A stretch of DNA of 64,000 bases from Daedaleopsis sinensis (GCA_033807695.1 CM066302.1:3472001-3536000), one strand, 5' to 3'; counted from the stretch's first letter, positions 34,704 to 47,293 are shown. The notes: generated by a model not told the origin, from the letters alone. Numbers and translations: made by a program.

Positions 34704-37700
34704 TCAGTCATCGTCGGCCGCATCTACCTCGTTCTCGTTCTCACCCGTCGCCCGGCTCCTCCGCCGCGAATACTCGCTCTGCCGCGCCCGCTTCTTCATC
34801 GCCGCGCTCCGCGTGACCTCCAAGCCCGCGCTCGCGCGCCCAGACTTCACGCCCCCGAACGACTTCCGCGCACCCATGCTCGACCGCGTCCGCCCTCCCG
34901 CACGCGCCCCCGCGCCGCCGCCACCCCCAGGGGAGCCGAGCCCCGCACTCTGCGCCGCGGCGGCCCGCTGCGCGCCTAGCTTCGCGATGACGCGCGAGCG
35001 GGAGATGCGCGGCTTGCGCGCGATGAGCTGCTTCGGCTTGGGGGGCAGGACCGCCGGGCGCGGGATCTTCGACGGGGAGCTCGCGGGCTCGCCCATGATA
35101 GACGTGACCGCGGCGGTGAGCGACGGGTGGTGGACGGGCGACGCGCCCGACTCCGAGCCCGCTGGGCTGCCGAAGTTCGTCAGCGGCTGGCTGAAGATCC
35201 GCCGGGGCGGTGGGGACATGGGGTTCGGGCTAACTCGGCTCGTGGTCTTGGACGAGGAGGCGCGGGGCTGAAGGATGCTTGCCCGCTTGGGCTTCTGCGC
35301 CTCGGCGACGGGAGGAAGGCCTGAGGTGCGCCCGGACATGGATGGTTTCACTACAGCGTTCGCCTTAGCGAGAGAGCTTGCGGTTGGAGCGAGGAGAGAC
35401 GAAGTGCGCTTCCTGAGGCTCGGTTGCGCACTCTCGGGTGAGACTTTTGCGTCAGCCCTGCTTGAGGTGGATGACGCGAGAGTGTTTGTGCTCGCGAGGC
35501 TGCGGCGCGTACCGATCGAGGATACAGCAGTAGAGCCAGTCACGCTCGATCGCGTGCCTATTGACGAGACGGCACTGGTCTGGCGAGAGGCAGTAGTCCC
35601 TGAATTGCTGCCGTTCATGCTGCTCATCCGAGAGCGGGCGGTGCCAACAGTCGTCGTAGATTTGACGGTGCCAGAAGGTGCAGCAAATGAAGGGATCGGA
35701 GAGCGGGCCCTAGCACCGGTCGACTTTGTAGATGCCACAGTCCCAACAGACTTCGCATCTGACAGCTTTGGCTTGACCAGTTTGTTGGACGTAGAGGAGG
35801 TCGAAGGAACACGAAGATGCCCACTGGGGCCGGACACCTTCTTCGTGCTATCAGCGGCCGGTTTCGACCCAGCCTCAGCCTTGACCTTCTCTGTCTTCTT
35901 GTCCGCAGCACTGTTCGACGGCACAGGTATGCTGGACGAAGGAGCTCCTTTGGTCTTGCTCCCTGCGCCCAAGTTCCACACGTTGCGTACCAGCGATTTG
36001 GCGGAGGAGAGGAAGCCAAACCGGGACGCCTTGCCTTTTGCTGCGGGTGAAGGACAGACGTCAACAGCGATTTCACAAGAGCTCATGCACGCGACATTAC
36101 CTGCGGGCGCCATACTCGGCCGACCCATGCTCGGCCGTCCGCGACTGCTCCGCCGCCGCGCCTTCAACGCATCCAACTCACGCTTCGCGGCGTCGTGCTC
36201 CTTCTGCTTCTTCTCCTCGTCCGCAGCCGGAAGCGGCGGCGCGAGCGACACCCGCTGGCCCTTGTGCACATCCCAGCCCTCCGTGATCCTGATGCGCTTA
36301 CTCGACCTCCGCGCGCCCGCATCCTCTTCCTCGTGCTCCTCCTCCCCTTCATCGGCATTATCGTCCTCCGCGTCGTCCTCGCCGCCAAACCCGCCGGGCA
36401 CGACCATCTTCTTCCGCACCCCAGCGCTGATAACTCTCGCCCCGGCAGCGCTGCTCCGCCGCTTCTGCCCGGCGACGGGGCGCGGGCCGAGCGCGTCCGA
36501 CTTGCGTTTGTTCGGGCGGCGCGCGGCGTAGTGCGTTGCGATCGAGTCCATCTTGCTGAACTGTGTATCATGCGCCTTCGCGAACCGGTCCTGCGCGGGG
36601 GGCGCCCCGCTGCCGCCCGCCGCGCCCGCAGTTCCGAAGATGGAGTCGAACGGTTGCAGGGCGGGAGGGCCGTCCGTGCGCGCGCGGTCCTGCCCGTTCT
36701 GCGCGCCGGCTTCCGCGAGCCGCCGGTGCATCTCCTCGAGCACCGACTTGGCGACTCCGTCGAACGCGGCGTTGGACACCCCAGCGGATGCGTCGTTCTT
36801 GTCGTTCTTATCATTCTTGTCGTCTGCTTTGCCGGCCCCCGCGACGGCAGACTTGCGCGCAGGGAGCGGGGATCCGAAGAGGAACGGCGCGCTGCGTGGG
36901 ATAGGCGCGCGACTTGTGGAAGCGCCTGGGGTACCACTGGCAACGCTACCACTGGCGACGCTGGCTTTCGCGGGAGAGAATATGTCGGGCGTGTCGACCG
37001 GTCTTGGGATGCTTGCGGAGTTCTTGACGATAGACAGCGGTCTGATCTTTGCTGGAGTCGAAGTCGCGATGCCCATACCACCAGGCGTGCCCGCGCCCTC
37101 TTCCGTTTTGGTCGCGGAGGGCTTCAGGTCCTCGAGAGGAAGCTTGGGGTACAGGCTCTGCGTGTCTCCTGCAAGCGTGTGTGGGGTCGCGGGCCACAGG
37201 TTGAGCGAGCGTGTAGTCCCGGGGGTGCCTGGGGCGAGCTCGAAGTCGGTCTTGAAGACGGGGAGGCGCGGGGGGCTCATGGCGTAGTAGTCGTGTGTCG
37301 TCTTCGGGACGGCGGGGTGCGACACCAGGCGGATGGTGCTCTTGACCCCACCGCCGACGGCCATGCCCATCCGCGGGGCGGGCCTTGGGAGCGACTTCAC
37401 GTCGGACCCATCATCGTCTTCCACGTGTGGCTCCTCGCTCATGCTCATGTCTAGAATGCTGGCGTCGGGTGTGGAGAACTTGAATTGGTCCGTCTCCGGG
37501 AGCGAATCTGAGGGCGGGATCTCGGAGTAGGGCATCGCATGCTCGGCGAGGGAGTCGCGCGCCCTGGCGCTGCCGAATAGTTTGCCTGGAGAGAACGAAG
37601 GCATCTTGATGCTCTCTGCGTCGATGTCTTGTGGAGGGTGGCTCGACTTGGACGCGACACGGTTGATACCTAGCGAAGTGGCGAGGGCTCTGATGGAGGA

Positions 37701-38716
37701 AGAGACAGTGGCTGGAGATTCAGAATGAGCACCGAGATCCTGACGAGCTTGCAGAACAAAGGAGACGAAACAAAGGAACCTGCATTTCTGCTCTCTATAC
37801 TACCGTGAGGAAATAACGCTACTGCAAGCTCTATTGAGAGCGTTGCAGTGAAGAAGTTGATTCGACTGCAAGTAATTACGATTGGCAGCATAACAATGAT
37901 TCGGAGTATCTGGTAAAATGTAGAAAGACTCCAACAATGCATAGCGTGGTACCGGAAATATTCCTGTACTCGACGCGTAACTGTTGAATCGTTCCAATCG
38001 GCATGTAGCCTGTGGGAGCAGCCGAGCTTGATCGTCGACTGGATAAGGCTGCGGGCCGATCCGAGACGGACTGTCGGTACTTGCCCTTCTACATAGTACC
38101 AACTCATTGCGGCGCGGCGAGCAAGATTTGGAGAGTAAACGGCTGGCAGCAGCGTGGGCCCCAGACAGAATAGCACCGCGCGCGGAAACATGGAAGATAG
38201 ACAGTCATGAGATCTGCGCGAGGACTCACTTCTGGATGAATGCGTCCCGAACTCGCCCCCAGAGATCGTGCGCAGGCTGTTCTTGGAGGACGCGGTGCCC
38301 ATGGTGCGCTCGTCGACCTCCTCGATGTCCTCCATCACCACCTCCCACTGCTCGCTCGGGCGCGGGATCGCGAAGCGCGACGTCAGGACGACGTCTTGCA
38401 TGTCGTAGTCGCCGTCGTTGGGGGGGTCCGCAGGCATCCCTCCCGGCAGCTCCGGGTCTCGTTCCTCGTCGTCGTCGCCGTCGTGCGCGAAGGCTTGCGG
38501 CTCGACATCCATCGCGTCCGGATCACCACCATCTTCGGCTGACTCGGTCTGCGCTTCGGGGGGCAGCTCCAGGGCGCGCAGCTTGAGTCTCTCGATGAGT
38601 TCGGTGTTCTTGCCGTTCGCTTTGATGGAGTGTATCTTGCATAGCTTGACGAGCTGGTCGCGCTTGAGCGAGTGCAGCGCGGGGGAGTTGAACAGGATGT
38701 CGGTCGTCGTTGCCAT
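34704..38716 (-). CDS. SAP-domain, Ser/Arg-rich nuclear protein
   Basis: Exon 1 (38230-38716) starts MATTTDILFNSPALHSL and holds a SAP DNA-binding motif (LKRDQLVKLCKIHSIKANGK), then an acidic stretch and GGEFGTHSSR at a GTGAGT donor. Exon 2 (34704-37669) joins in frame as INRVASKSSHPPQD, continues through MPSFSPGKLFGS and about 950 mostly disordered residues rich in Ser, Ala, Pro, Lys, Arg. It ends with a conserved-looking basic segment (RKPRISRSRVIAKLGAQRA, then KKRARQSEYSRRRSR). An in-frame 60-nt stretch near 36050-36110 has intron-like ends. An N-terminal SAP with a long basic Ser-rich tail recalls nucleolar/spindle-associated proteins, but that is only architecture. The 560-nt gap between exons is long for this genome and could mean a missed exon or two separate genes. 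Confidence 0.65.
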
Positions 38717-41265
38717 CACGCAAACATGCCAATGCGAGGAGTGTGTGTCAAGCAGATAGCGGTGTGGGTGGGTAGCAGAGTCAACGAGCGAGGCGCAAAA
38801 CGGGGGGCGCACTCGTAGATGGGAGTCGGGGCTGTCGGGGCGGGTGAGGGTGAAACGGTTCGGTTTAACTCGCCATGCTTGCCGTTACGGTTGAGTTCAA
38901 CGCATACCACGGTCACCTGACTTGCGGCCAAAAACGCGTGCGAGTCGCGACGCGCGTTGGCGCGTGGGCGCTCCGTAAAGAACGGGCAGCGCGCAGCCAA
39001 TAACTCGGCCTGAGCTCAACGCACAAGTCCCAGGATCCCATGTCTCAGAGACAAGACGCATTCATATTTTCACGAAGAGAATGCTGAATCCCGATCACTC
39101 ACACTTGCACTATAGGTCCACTTGAAGGTCACACTGATAATGAGAGACGGTTACCAAGTAGACATTCCCATTCAAGCTCAAGTTTGGCGAGCACACGACT
39201 CCTCGTATACACATACTTATGCATGCTGGCCTACGCAACAGGTGCATAAATAGTGAGTACGTCGCTGAGGCCAACCTAGTCGTCTGGCAGTGTAGCACGC
39301 AATTATCGGCGCTTTGACCCACAGATACCAAACACGGCAATGACCACGTTCTGGTCACAACACATGTCCGTGCCGCTCCCCAGCTTCACCACCGATATCC
39401 ACCTACCATGTTCTTGCCTCTGACCCCCTCCCCCTCCAACAATGACTGTTCCTTACCAGAACAACCCAACCAAGCCGATGAGCAGGCTCGCTCAACGTGC
39501 CTCCGACTGCTCAGTCGCCCCGGGGTTCCCGCCGCCAGCCACTGGGCAGTGGGGACTCGAGTGCCACCCACTCGAACATCGCGCCTGGTCACTAAGTAAG
39601 TAGCCATAGCATTGCGCTTGTGTGAAGTTACTCACCGAAGCCGCAGATGGAGGCATCTCTTGAGTTCGACGGGACGAGATAGAAATGTGTGCGTACTGGT
39701 TACGGTTCAACGTTGGCTAACCAGAGCGAAGCGAGGTGCGTCCTCGCGCACCCAGGCCCCTCATTGAACGCGTACGGGACCATCGCATGAGAAGAAGCGT
39801 TGCCTCAATCATTAAGCCGTCTCACGATCGTTTACAGGGTGATGCGCATATTTCCAGGTTAGACGGATAGTCGGACCACATTCGATTGTGTTAACCGGCC
39901 ATTTGAACCATCCTATGGGCATCCATAAGCTAAGCTTCGCACAATACGCAATGGTACTCACCATCGGGTTTCCAGTACATACCTACCACTTAAATCTCCG
40001 GATATGACGGGCAACAACGGAAATATCGAAGCCGAGAGGCGCCGCCCTTTGCGACTCGAAGCGACGTTCAAGTTCGTGTTGGAACTGGAAGGAAGGTTTG
40101 TCGCCATGTGCGTGTATCGTTTCTTCGTTTGGTCGTTGATTAAGACCAGAATTCGTATCGCTCAGACCAAGCGTGTGGACCTTTTTCAATACGCGATAAT
40201 CAGCATTGCAATTCTGCAAACTTGACTCACAAGTTGAAGATCTAGTCAACGGATTCGATGAGCAAGAACGTCCGTCCATTCATTGCCACGCCTAGCTCTT
40301 CAATGAGCTCGGGTTGCATCGAAAGCACTGAGCTTCAAATCATGAAACAAGCGTCGCGAATGTTATTCGGACGCCTACTGGAAACAGTTCTAGTGCGTTG
40401 TTCATGCGAGATCCAAGTCTGAATGCAAGTGCATGCATGTTAGCGGGCCCGCCAAAGCAGAAGACAATAAAGACACGTACTGCCCACTACGAGTCAACCG
40501 CGCCTTGACGACCATTCGAAGTCTCCTTGGGCCGGTCAAGCTCGATGGCACAGATATTGGGGACTGATATCCTGCCTCGTAGGCGCAATTCCTAGAATAA
40601 CAGCCAGCCAGGACGCACTGGTACCTGCCGTAAACACCCGGGTTGTAAGGGATCCTCCGCGCCTGTCTGAAGTCCACGAGTGGCACCGAACATCAAGAGC
40701 AGCCGGCACACAAGCATGGGATACAGTACCATAGCGGAGCCCATTCAAATGAAAGCACTCGCCAAGGACAAACTGTGATCAAAGCACAATTCCGAAAGGC
40801 TTGCACGCGGTCCACTGTTCAGCTTTGGTGAACTCGTGCACGTTGGTTGAACAAATGGCCAGCAAGTCGAAGGTGAGCAATGCCTGACATGAGCTTTGTC
40901 AGTTATCCGCATGGCGCAATTGTCGGAAGAGACCAGTACAAGAAAACAAAAAAGCTTTAGCGGATTGCAATCGACTGGAGAGCGCGTCACGAAAACAGAG
41001 CAATCGGAAAGGAGAACGCCCACGCAGAGTTGCCTCGTATGGCAAGTGTGCCAAACGCACGCCCTCCGAGCCAAATAGTCGCCTACACCGGGAAGAGCAT
41101 CGAAGGCAATTCTGCAATCGCGTTACGTAACGTCGTGCGCTCTCCTATCCCAACCTTGAACGAGTTTATAACGGGCCCAATGCCGCCCTCGGATCCTCAG
41201 CTTACCCCGACCTTCCCGACTACACTCCTCATCCACTCCTCGCTCCTCTCATACTTTGAATCGCA
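38717..41265. other. 2.5 kb without supported gene
   Basis: The left end must carry the promoter of the minus-strand SAP gene, the right end that of the Clp1-like gene. In between, no open frame above about 110 codons and nothing recognisable on either strand. Confidence 0.5.
41165..41171 (+). promoter_or_regulatory. TATA box for Clp1-like gene
   Basis: CGAGTTTATAACGGG lies about 100 bases before the ATG at 41266 and is followed by a C/T-rich tract (41190-41250), the usual fungal core-promoter layout. Confidence 0.6.
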
Positions 41266-42609
41266 ATGTCGACCATCCTCCAGCAGCCCATCGGCAAGCG
41301 TTTCCTCATGCGCAAGTCGTCTAACGCCGAGAACCTCCCGCCTTCAACACACACCAAGAAGTTGGACGCTCTTGTCTCTGGCCGTGAGGCGTCTCGCAGG
41401 CGGCGCGCTCGCGTCGTCAGCGGCGCACTCCCTCTCAAGGTCAAGAAGATCCTTCAGAACGCGCAGCGACGAGCCAGCAAGGCGCAGATCACGTGCAAAC
41501 CCGTCAAGGTGGTGGCCTCGGAGCGCGTTCAGGTTGCTGCACCCTCGGAGCCCCTTGAGCTTTCCCAAGAGACCACTCAGCCCACCACCACCACCATCCC
41601 GTCCTCGAAGCCGCAGCCGTCTGAGGACAACATGTGGCGCTTCCCTCGGCACCTCCGTCGCCCTCCTCCCCAAGTCTGGCCTGTCCCCGTCCGCCGCGAG
41701 AACGTCGACGCGTGCGACCCCGGATTGGCAGATGTCGATATGGACTACATCATGCGTGGGCTCGAAGTCGCTGGCGAACCGTACGTCCAGCCCCCATCTC
41801 CCCTCTCCCATGTACTGAGGCCTTCTTTCAGAATGTGGAACCTCGTGAAGAACGCGCACATCGACTCTTCCTCGATGGGCCACCGCGCCGCACTTCCCGA
41901 CGAAGTCAATGTCGTTCTCGCGGACCACACCATGTCGCAGTCGCCATCCTTGCTCCCTCCATCCCACCCCACGCATGTCCTTGCCATCTGGGACCTCCCC
42001 ATCTCTCAGCCAGTCCAGCCTGGTGCGTGCGGCGTCGACCCGGAGACCGGTCGCCGCAAGGTGTCCCTCATCGCGGCACACAACCTCGTTCTCGCCGCGC
42101 ACTGCGCGAAGTGGTTCCCGCTCCCGCCCTCGACGAACGTGCAGGAGCGCCCTGTCGCCACCATGTCCGGTGTGCCTGGGACAATGCTCAACCTGCCCGT
42201 GGTCCCGCTCGCAGTCCCCCACCCGGCCTCCTTCATGTACCTCCTCCAGACGATGTACACGCACAAGGTCTCGTGGCTCCTGGACCAGCTCGTGCCCGTC
42301 CCAAAGCCGACGGTGACCATCCCCACGCCCGAGAACCCGCAGCCGCGCAACCCGCACTACATCCTCGAGACCGGTCGTCGCCTCGCCGCACGCTTCACCC
42401 CGCAGGCGATCGTGGGCATGATTGGCACGGTCATCGGCCTCTGGCAGAACGCCATCTACCTCGGCGTGAGCGACAAGCGCCTGTGGGTCGGCATCGACTG
42501 GAGCTACGACATGCTCCTGACGGGCCTCGCCATGTCCCTCGGCCGCCCGGACCTCGTCCCGCGCCCGCAGCCGCAGATGCAGTGGCCCACGCCTGCAGTG
42601 AAGGCCTGA
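41266..42609 (+). CDS. Clp1-like (clampless family) protein, copy 1
   Basis: Start ATG at 41266 (MSTILQQPIGKRFLMRK). One intron (about 41782-41832, GTACGT..TTTCAG) joins VAGEP to MWNLVKNAHIDSS; without it the frame is also open, so the predicted insert YVQPPSPLSHVL may be false. The N-terminal 60 residues are basic (RRRRARVVSGALPLKVKKIL), suggesting nuclear entry. The second half has AHNLVLAAHCAKWFPLPP, LNLPVVPLAVPHPASFMYLL and IGLWQNAIYLGVSDKRLW, which I associate with Clp1-like proteins of mushrooms. Clp1 of Coprinopsis and Ustilago is needed for clamp-cell/dikaryon development; whether this copy has that role is unknown. A related gene lies at 55618. Family call is from memory, hence moderate confidence. 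Confidence 0.65.
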   Translation: MSTILQQPIGKRFLMRKSSNAENLPPSTHTKKLDALVSGREASRRRRARVVSGALPLKVKKILQNAQRRASKAQITCKPVKVVASERVQVAAPSEPLELSQETTQPTTTTIPSSKPQPSEDNMWRFPRHLRRPPPQVWPVPVRRENVDACDPGLADVDMDYIMRGLEVAGEPYVQPPSPLSHVLRPSFRMWNLVKNAHIDSSSMGHRAALPDEVNVVLADHTMSQSPSLLPPSHPTHVLAIWDLPISQPVQPGACGVDPETGRRKVSLIAAHNLVLAAHCAKWFPLPPSTNVQERPVATMSGVPGTMLNLPVVPLAVPHPASFMYLLQTMYTHKVSWLLDQLVPVPKPTVTIPTPENPQPRNPHYILETGRRLAARFTPQAIVGMIGTVIGLWQNAIYLGVSDKRLWVGIDWSYDMLLTGLAMSLGRPDLVPRPQPQMQWPTPAVKA

Positions 42610-44079
42610 GTTGGTGCTGGTCTCGGGATGCGATTATATTCTTCGTTCTCATTTTTGGGCAGACGGCTTTCGGCGCGGCTTGGCTACCTCCTCATCATCC
42701 TCATCCTCATGCGCCACCTCACACTCACACAACACAACTGTCTATGCTTATATCTCATAAACCCTATGCCTCCTCAACTTCTATGCTCCACTTTACCATA
42801 TGTACATCTCTCCTCCTCGCATCCGCATCCGCATCCGCCGCCGCCGAAGCCGTCCCGCACCTTATCCTTATTGCCTTCCCGCTTGTGTATCTTGCATCAT
42901 CGTGATTATTGGGGACGTAGTAGAAGAAGAAGCCAAGCCATCGATTAGTACTGTACCGCTGTAGTATACTCGTAATATTTCCAACTATCTTTCTGAATCT
43001 GAACCCATAAACAACATTGTGCGTGTGTGCCTCCGTGGAGGAGGGTGGTCGGCCTGCGCACTCTACATACATACCAATTGCGACAGTTCTCAAATTCCCG
43101 CCTTTGAACGTTTTGAGCTAGTTTTGAGCCTGACCAAGGAGGCCTGCAAGCACTCGGCTTAGTTTGAGCTCTGACGCGCATCGTCTGCCTAGGGGAGACG
43201 ATTTCCTTGTAGCATGAAGCACATCTCGATGTAGCATCCACGTTCTCCTGCTGACCGCTGCTCATCCTACCGGCACGACTCCTCAGATCTGACGTTCGAA
43301 TTCTCTGACAAATTTCAACGGGGGGTCCTCCTCTTAGGTCCGGATCAAGCTGCCTTCTCCGAACGAATGTTTCGCCCTCCGCGTCGCCAAGGTGCGCAGC
43401 GAAGTAGTCAAAAGGAACGACTGTCTTCCGCTTGTTTGAACTAGATCTAGAGGCTGGTTTACGAGCCTGAAGCCTAGTGCCCTTACCTGGCCCTTACTCC
43501 GAACCTACCTCTTTGGATCTTTCTTTGCGCTCAGGCCTAGTCAGGCACTGTCCAGTGTCATGCAATTAACAGAACCTACTTAGGTACGTACCCTCCTTGC
43601 AAGAGGTCGCACCGAGGGTACCGTCTCCGACCTTCTCCGACTCGGACTATATGCCAGTGGAGTCTTCGCAACGCTCTCAGCTATATGTCTCTCCCGTCAT
43701 ATTCAAGATTTCAAGTTACGGTGTCTGGCGGGGCAACATACTTTGGTTCAATCTACCAGCTTTGTGGGTGATGAGGTCCTTTGCTCAGATGGTAGGGATA
43801 GGGGTAGGCACGCTCCTTGGAGGTCGGACAGGGTGGAAGGTGACTGGTGAGAGCGCAGTGGGCCAACCTAGGGCCAACCTCATTCTCCGGTGCGTGATCC
43901 TCTATGTATGCAGTGAGTCTGCTCGTCTTGCAAATTTGTAGCGATTCTGTCTCGATGGTATGCGACCCGGAAGCAATCCGCCCCCCCTATACAGCTCCCA
44001 CGCAGCCTGCACGCGGCACACTAGTGCATATAAAAGCATTTAACATTGTGCATCGCCATCTACTAGCAACCTCGCAGGC
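42610..44079. other. Spacer with simple repeat
   Basis: About 1.5 kb. The 3' side of the Clp1-like gene has a short CATCCG-type repeat (42818-42842). An open frame at 43597-43941 has no recognisable content. The right end carries the promoter of the next F-box gene. Confidence 0.45.
44029..44035 (+). promoter_or_regulatory. TATA box for F-box gene
   Basis: GCATATAAAAGCATT lies about 45 bases before the ATG at 44080. Confidence 0.65.
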
Positions 44080-45876
44080 ATGTCTATATGCAAGCTCCTC
44101 GCCAACGTGGACGTTCTTCACGTCCTCTTCGACCAACTACGCCCTATCCAGCACGTCCCTCCCCCAGGATCCGAAGATGTCATTGCACTCGATGATCTGT
44201 ACAATGAGATGGGAGAGTTGAGGACGACGCTCGCGAGTGCGGCTCTCACATGCAAAGCGTTCGTAGAACCGGCGTCGCGTGTCCTATGGAGTGTTGTCGA
44301 CGGGCTTCAGCCACTTGTTCCGCTAGTATGCGACTCTAAGGCATCCACGCACGACGACCCGCTTGCCGACTCGGAGGATCTACAAGACGATAATCCCATT
44401 GTGAGCTCCCTTCTCTATGACATGTAAATCGTTGCGCTGAACAGTCTGCAGACGTTCGAAGGGGATGCCTCTGACATAGATTGGGCACGACTGGATCGAA
44501 TCACGGCACGCGTCAAGTGTGTACTATACAACCCCGACAAGCCCCTCGACTCGTCCATTTTGGATATACTTATCAAGCGCTACGACTGGCAGCGCGGAAT
44601 CCGGCCGGGCCTCTTCCCGAATCTGCGCTGCCTGGGGTGGCCGACCATGCAAGACTCGGAAGAAGGAGACTGGCGGCCAGTGCTCTACATGTTCTGCAGC
44701 CCAACGCTCGAGTACCTGCTCGTCCTCGAGTTCCATGACTGCCCTCCCGACAGAGAGCAGCTATCGATGATTGCGACGTTGTCTCCCAACATCCGCCACC
44801 TCAAAGCAGAACTGGCCACGATGCCCCCCGGCCCCGACAGCCCTGTGTATGGATGCAGCGCGCTCCGGACGCTCATGGTCAGCGACTGCAGCAGGATCGA
44901 CGAGGCCCTGTTCGTTCATATCAGCCGGCTCCCCCATCTTGAGATCCTGGGTGTCGGCACCGTTGTCCTCCCGGCACCGCAAGGCACGCGCGCAGGGCAA
45001 GCCCGGGTTCGCGACACCTTTTCATCTATACGCAAGCTGTGGCTCTGCATCAGCACGCTCGACCCCCGCGCGCTCCTGCACACCATATCCCGGATCTCCT
45101 CACCCCGCATGGAGGCGCTCTCCCTCAGCATCGCGGTCGCGAACAAGGATGAAACGGTGCAGTTCATCCAGGAACTGTGCTCGCTCACCGCCACCCAGTC
45201 GCTCATGGATCTCTGCCTGTTCGCACACGCGCCCCCAATCTGGCGGGACGACGGCGCCCCGCCCCGCCGCGCGGCACGCTCGCGTTCGCAGCGGTCGCAT
45301 CGCCGCTATTCAGCCTGCGCCGCATCGCGCACCTCACCATCCACTTCCCCTGCCCGGTCGACGTCACGGACGACGACCTCGCGCGCATTGCGGCCGCGTG
45401 GCCGCGCCTCACGCACATCTCGCTCCAGGGCACCTGGGACGCGTCCCCGGGCGCGCGCCCGTCCCTGCACGCGCTCGTTGCGCTCGCCGAGCGCTGCCCC
45501 GGCATCATGGAGCTCGAGCTCGAGGCCGCAGACATCACGGACGCGGAGGTCGCGCGCCTCGAGGCGCGGCTCCGTCTCCGAGGCGACAGCGCGCCGCGGG
45601 ACAGCGCCGTGGAGAAGCTCGGGCTCGAGCGGAACGACAAGACCGAGCCGATCTGCTTTGTGGGCGACGCGGACGACCTGCATGACCGCCTCGCGCGCGT
45701 GGTGGGCCACTTCTTTCCGCACCTGCGGGAAGACGAGACCATCAGGGGACTGGGCCGTCCCGTCCAAGGACGTGAGGGAACACCCGCCTGACGACGGGAT
45801 TCTCTCGCTCTTCAGCAAGTGGATTCATGGAATCACGAATAGCTCCGACACTCTTGGAGACTTGGACATCGTGTAA
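44080..45876 (+). CDS. F-box/LRR-type protein with internal frame switch
   Basis: Start ATG at 44080 (MSICKLLANVDVLHVLFDQL, an F-box-like start), then LTCKAFVEPASRVLWSVVDG. An intron near 44401-44451 leads to the leucine-rich part (LRCLGWPTMQ, EYLLVLEFHDC, SPNIRHLKAELATMPPGPDS). Its paralogue is 52515-54348. Around 45255-45280 the similarity to that paralogue jumps to another frame (RRIAHLTIHFPCPVDVTDDD, RLTHISLQGTW, DLHDRLARVVGHFFPHLRED) and near 45745 it jumps back (WAVPSKDV, ILSLFSKW). The original frame stays open throughout, so a protein of near-normal length could be made with about 160 foreign Ser/Arg-rich residues. Either two compensating indels, or assembly errors in GC-rich DNA. Confidence 0.75.
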
Positions 45877-47293
45877 GTACGGTGTAACACTGTGCACGAC
45901 CGGTGTGCTAGCCGGGGGCCGCCTCTATCCTCCTCGCAGGGTTCGGAAGACCCGCTATGAACAACACCACAACCTCACGGAAGCCTTGAGCGGCGTCTGT
46001 ACAGGTCTGTTCTAGTGAACCACGTAAGTAGCTGAGGCGGTGGCTGAGATTAATGTCAGAGGTTTTGATTCCAGAGACTTGTCCAGTTCTGTCCAGAGAC
46101 CTCCGTGAGTAAGTAGCCTTATACCCAATTCAAAGACGAGGAATTTTCGAATGTCTAGGCAAAGCTCCGCGACTTCGAAAAGCTCCGCCATCATACAATT
46201 GCTGAGACATGACCACACGGCGGCTTGGGTAGCTTCAGGCCTCTTCAGGCGTAGTGCATGCGTGGCACGCTGGCAGTTTCAGGTACATTGCGGTGCCGGG
46301 GACATCGACCCTGGAACCACGCCTACACTCGGAACAATGTATTCGGTGGAAGTAGGTGAGGGCCAGATACTGACTGGGACATGGGCTGGACTCGCAAGGA
46401 CATGGCCAGTAGCCTTGGGATACTTAACGCCGCGCGCACCCGGGATTGCGCGTAGGGTAAGTACTGGATTCAATGATAAGTATGACGGCTATAGTAGCCC
46501 CAGGTCCGAACATGTTTCAATACAAGGCTCTTCCCGCTTGGTACAGCTTAAGTAGTGCCCGCCTGCCCTGACACATCGAGGTCGTCCGATCTCCCTGCGT
46601 ACATACTGAAGCTGTGCAAATCCGAAGCTTGTCGGCATTCCGTTCTCATCATATGATCACTCTTGAGTCTTCATCGATCATCACCCTCCTCGGGGTCCGG
46701 GGCTCGTCGGAAATCATTGGCTGTGTAGGTCACCATGTGTATGGTATGCTTAAAGTTATTATCACTAACTCACTCGCTCACTCACTGCAGGCCGCCTCGG
46801 GTTCAAGTTTTCTCTCCTTGTATATAAAGGAAGCTGGCCGAGTTGTATACCCGCCAGCTGATATACGTGGGTACATACATATGTAATCGCGTTGCTGAGA
46901 AGCCTCACTTTTGTTTTCGGAGCAGGTGAGTACATGTAGGTACATGCTCTGTTCGACGATTCGACGATCCTGACTCCTGAGGTTTGTCATCGGAGTGTGA
47001 GACCATCCGAAACTTCTCAAATTCAGATCAAGTCCCAGATCAGCCGTATGCTACCGCTTCTCAAACTTCTATACCTACAGATACTAGCTGCCTACAACCC
47101 GCAAACCCGACCCCCTGGACAACGATTGCAAGCTCCAGCAGACGATTCTGCTCCGGACCTCTCCTGCTGTCACTTTACAGCCTCCGACCCGACCGGTCGC
47201 ATCTTCTCTATATCATCCTAGACTTGGCTCTACTCACTCTCAATACCCACCCGCTCACCTCCAATCTATAGCTTCCTAGTATCCACCGCTAAT
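45877..47293. other. 1.4 kb upstream of Ppo gene
   Basis: An open frame at 46151-46555 (134 codons) has no recognisable content. A TATA-like TATATAAAGG is at 46821-46830, and a C/T-rich tract with TCTATATCAT lies at about 47200-47290. No other gene seen. Confidence 0.45.
46821..46830 (+). promoter_or_regulatory. Strong TATA box upstream of Ppo gene
   Basis: TTGTATATAAAGGAAG is a textbook TATA box, but it lies about 465 bases before the predicted ATG at 47294. Either the Ppo transcript has a long or spliced leader, or a small unrecognised transcript starts here. Confidence 0.4.

Noticed and set aside
35275..37454. Long plus-strand frames of over 400 codons (35275-36531 and 36195-37454)
   Set aside because: They lie antisense to the long SAP-protein exon, show no domain and arise from GC-rich, low-complexity coding DNA in which all frames stay open.
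41344..42357. 337-codon minus-strand frame in the Clp1-like gene
   Set aside because: Shadow of the GC-rich plus-strand gene, which has an intron, a promoter and a paralogue.
43597..43941. 114-codon plus-strand frame between Clp1-like and F-box genes
   Set aside because: Two weakly hydrophobic stretches but no recognisable family and no promoter-like sequence in front.
44080..45876. Calling the first far-right F-box gene a plain pseudogene
   Set aside because: The frame stays open from start to end and the changes cancel out, so a protein can be made; listed as a gene with a frame switch instead.
46151..46555. 134-codon plus-strand frame upstream of the Ppo gene
   Set aside because: No signal peptide, domain, paralogue or intron pattern; could be chance. 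Not listed as a gene.
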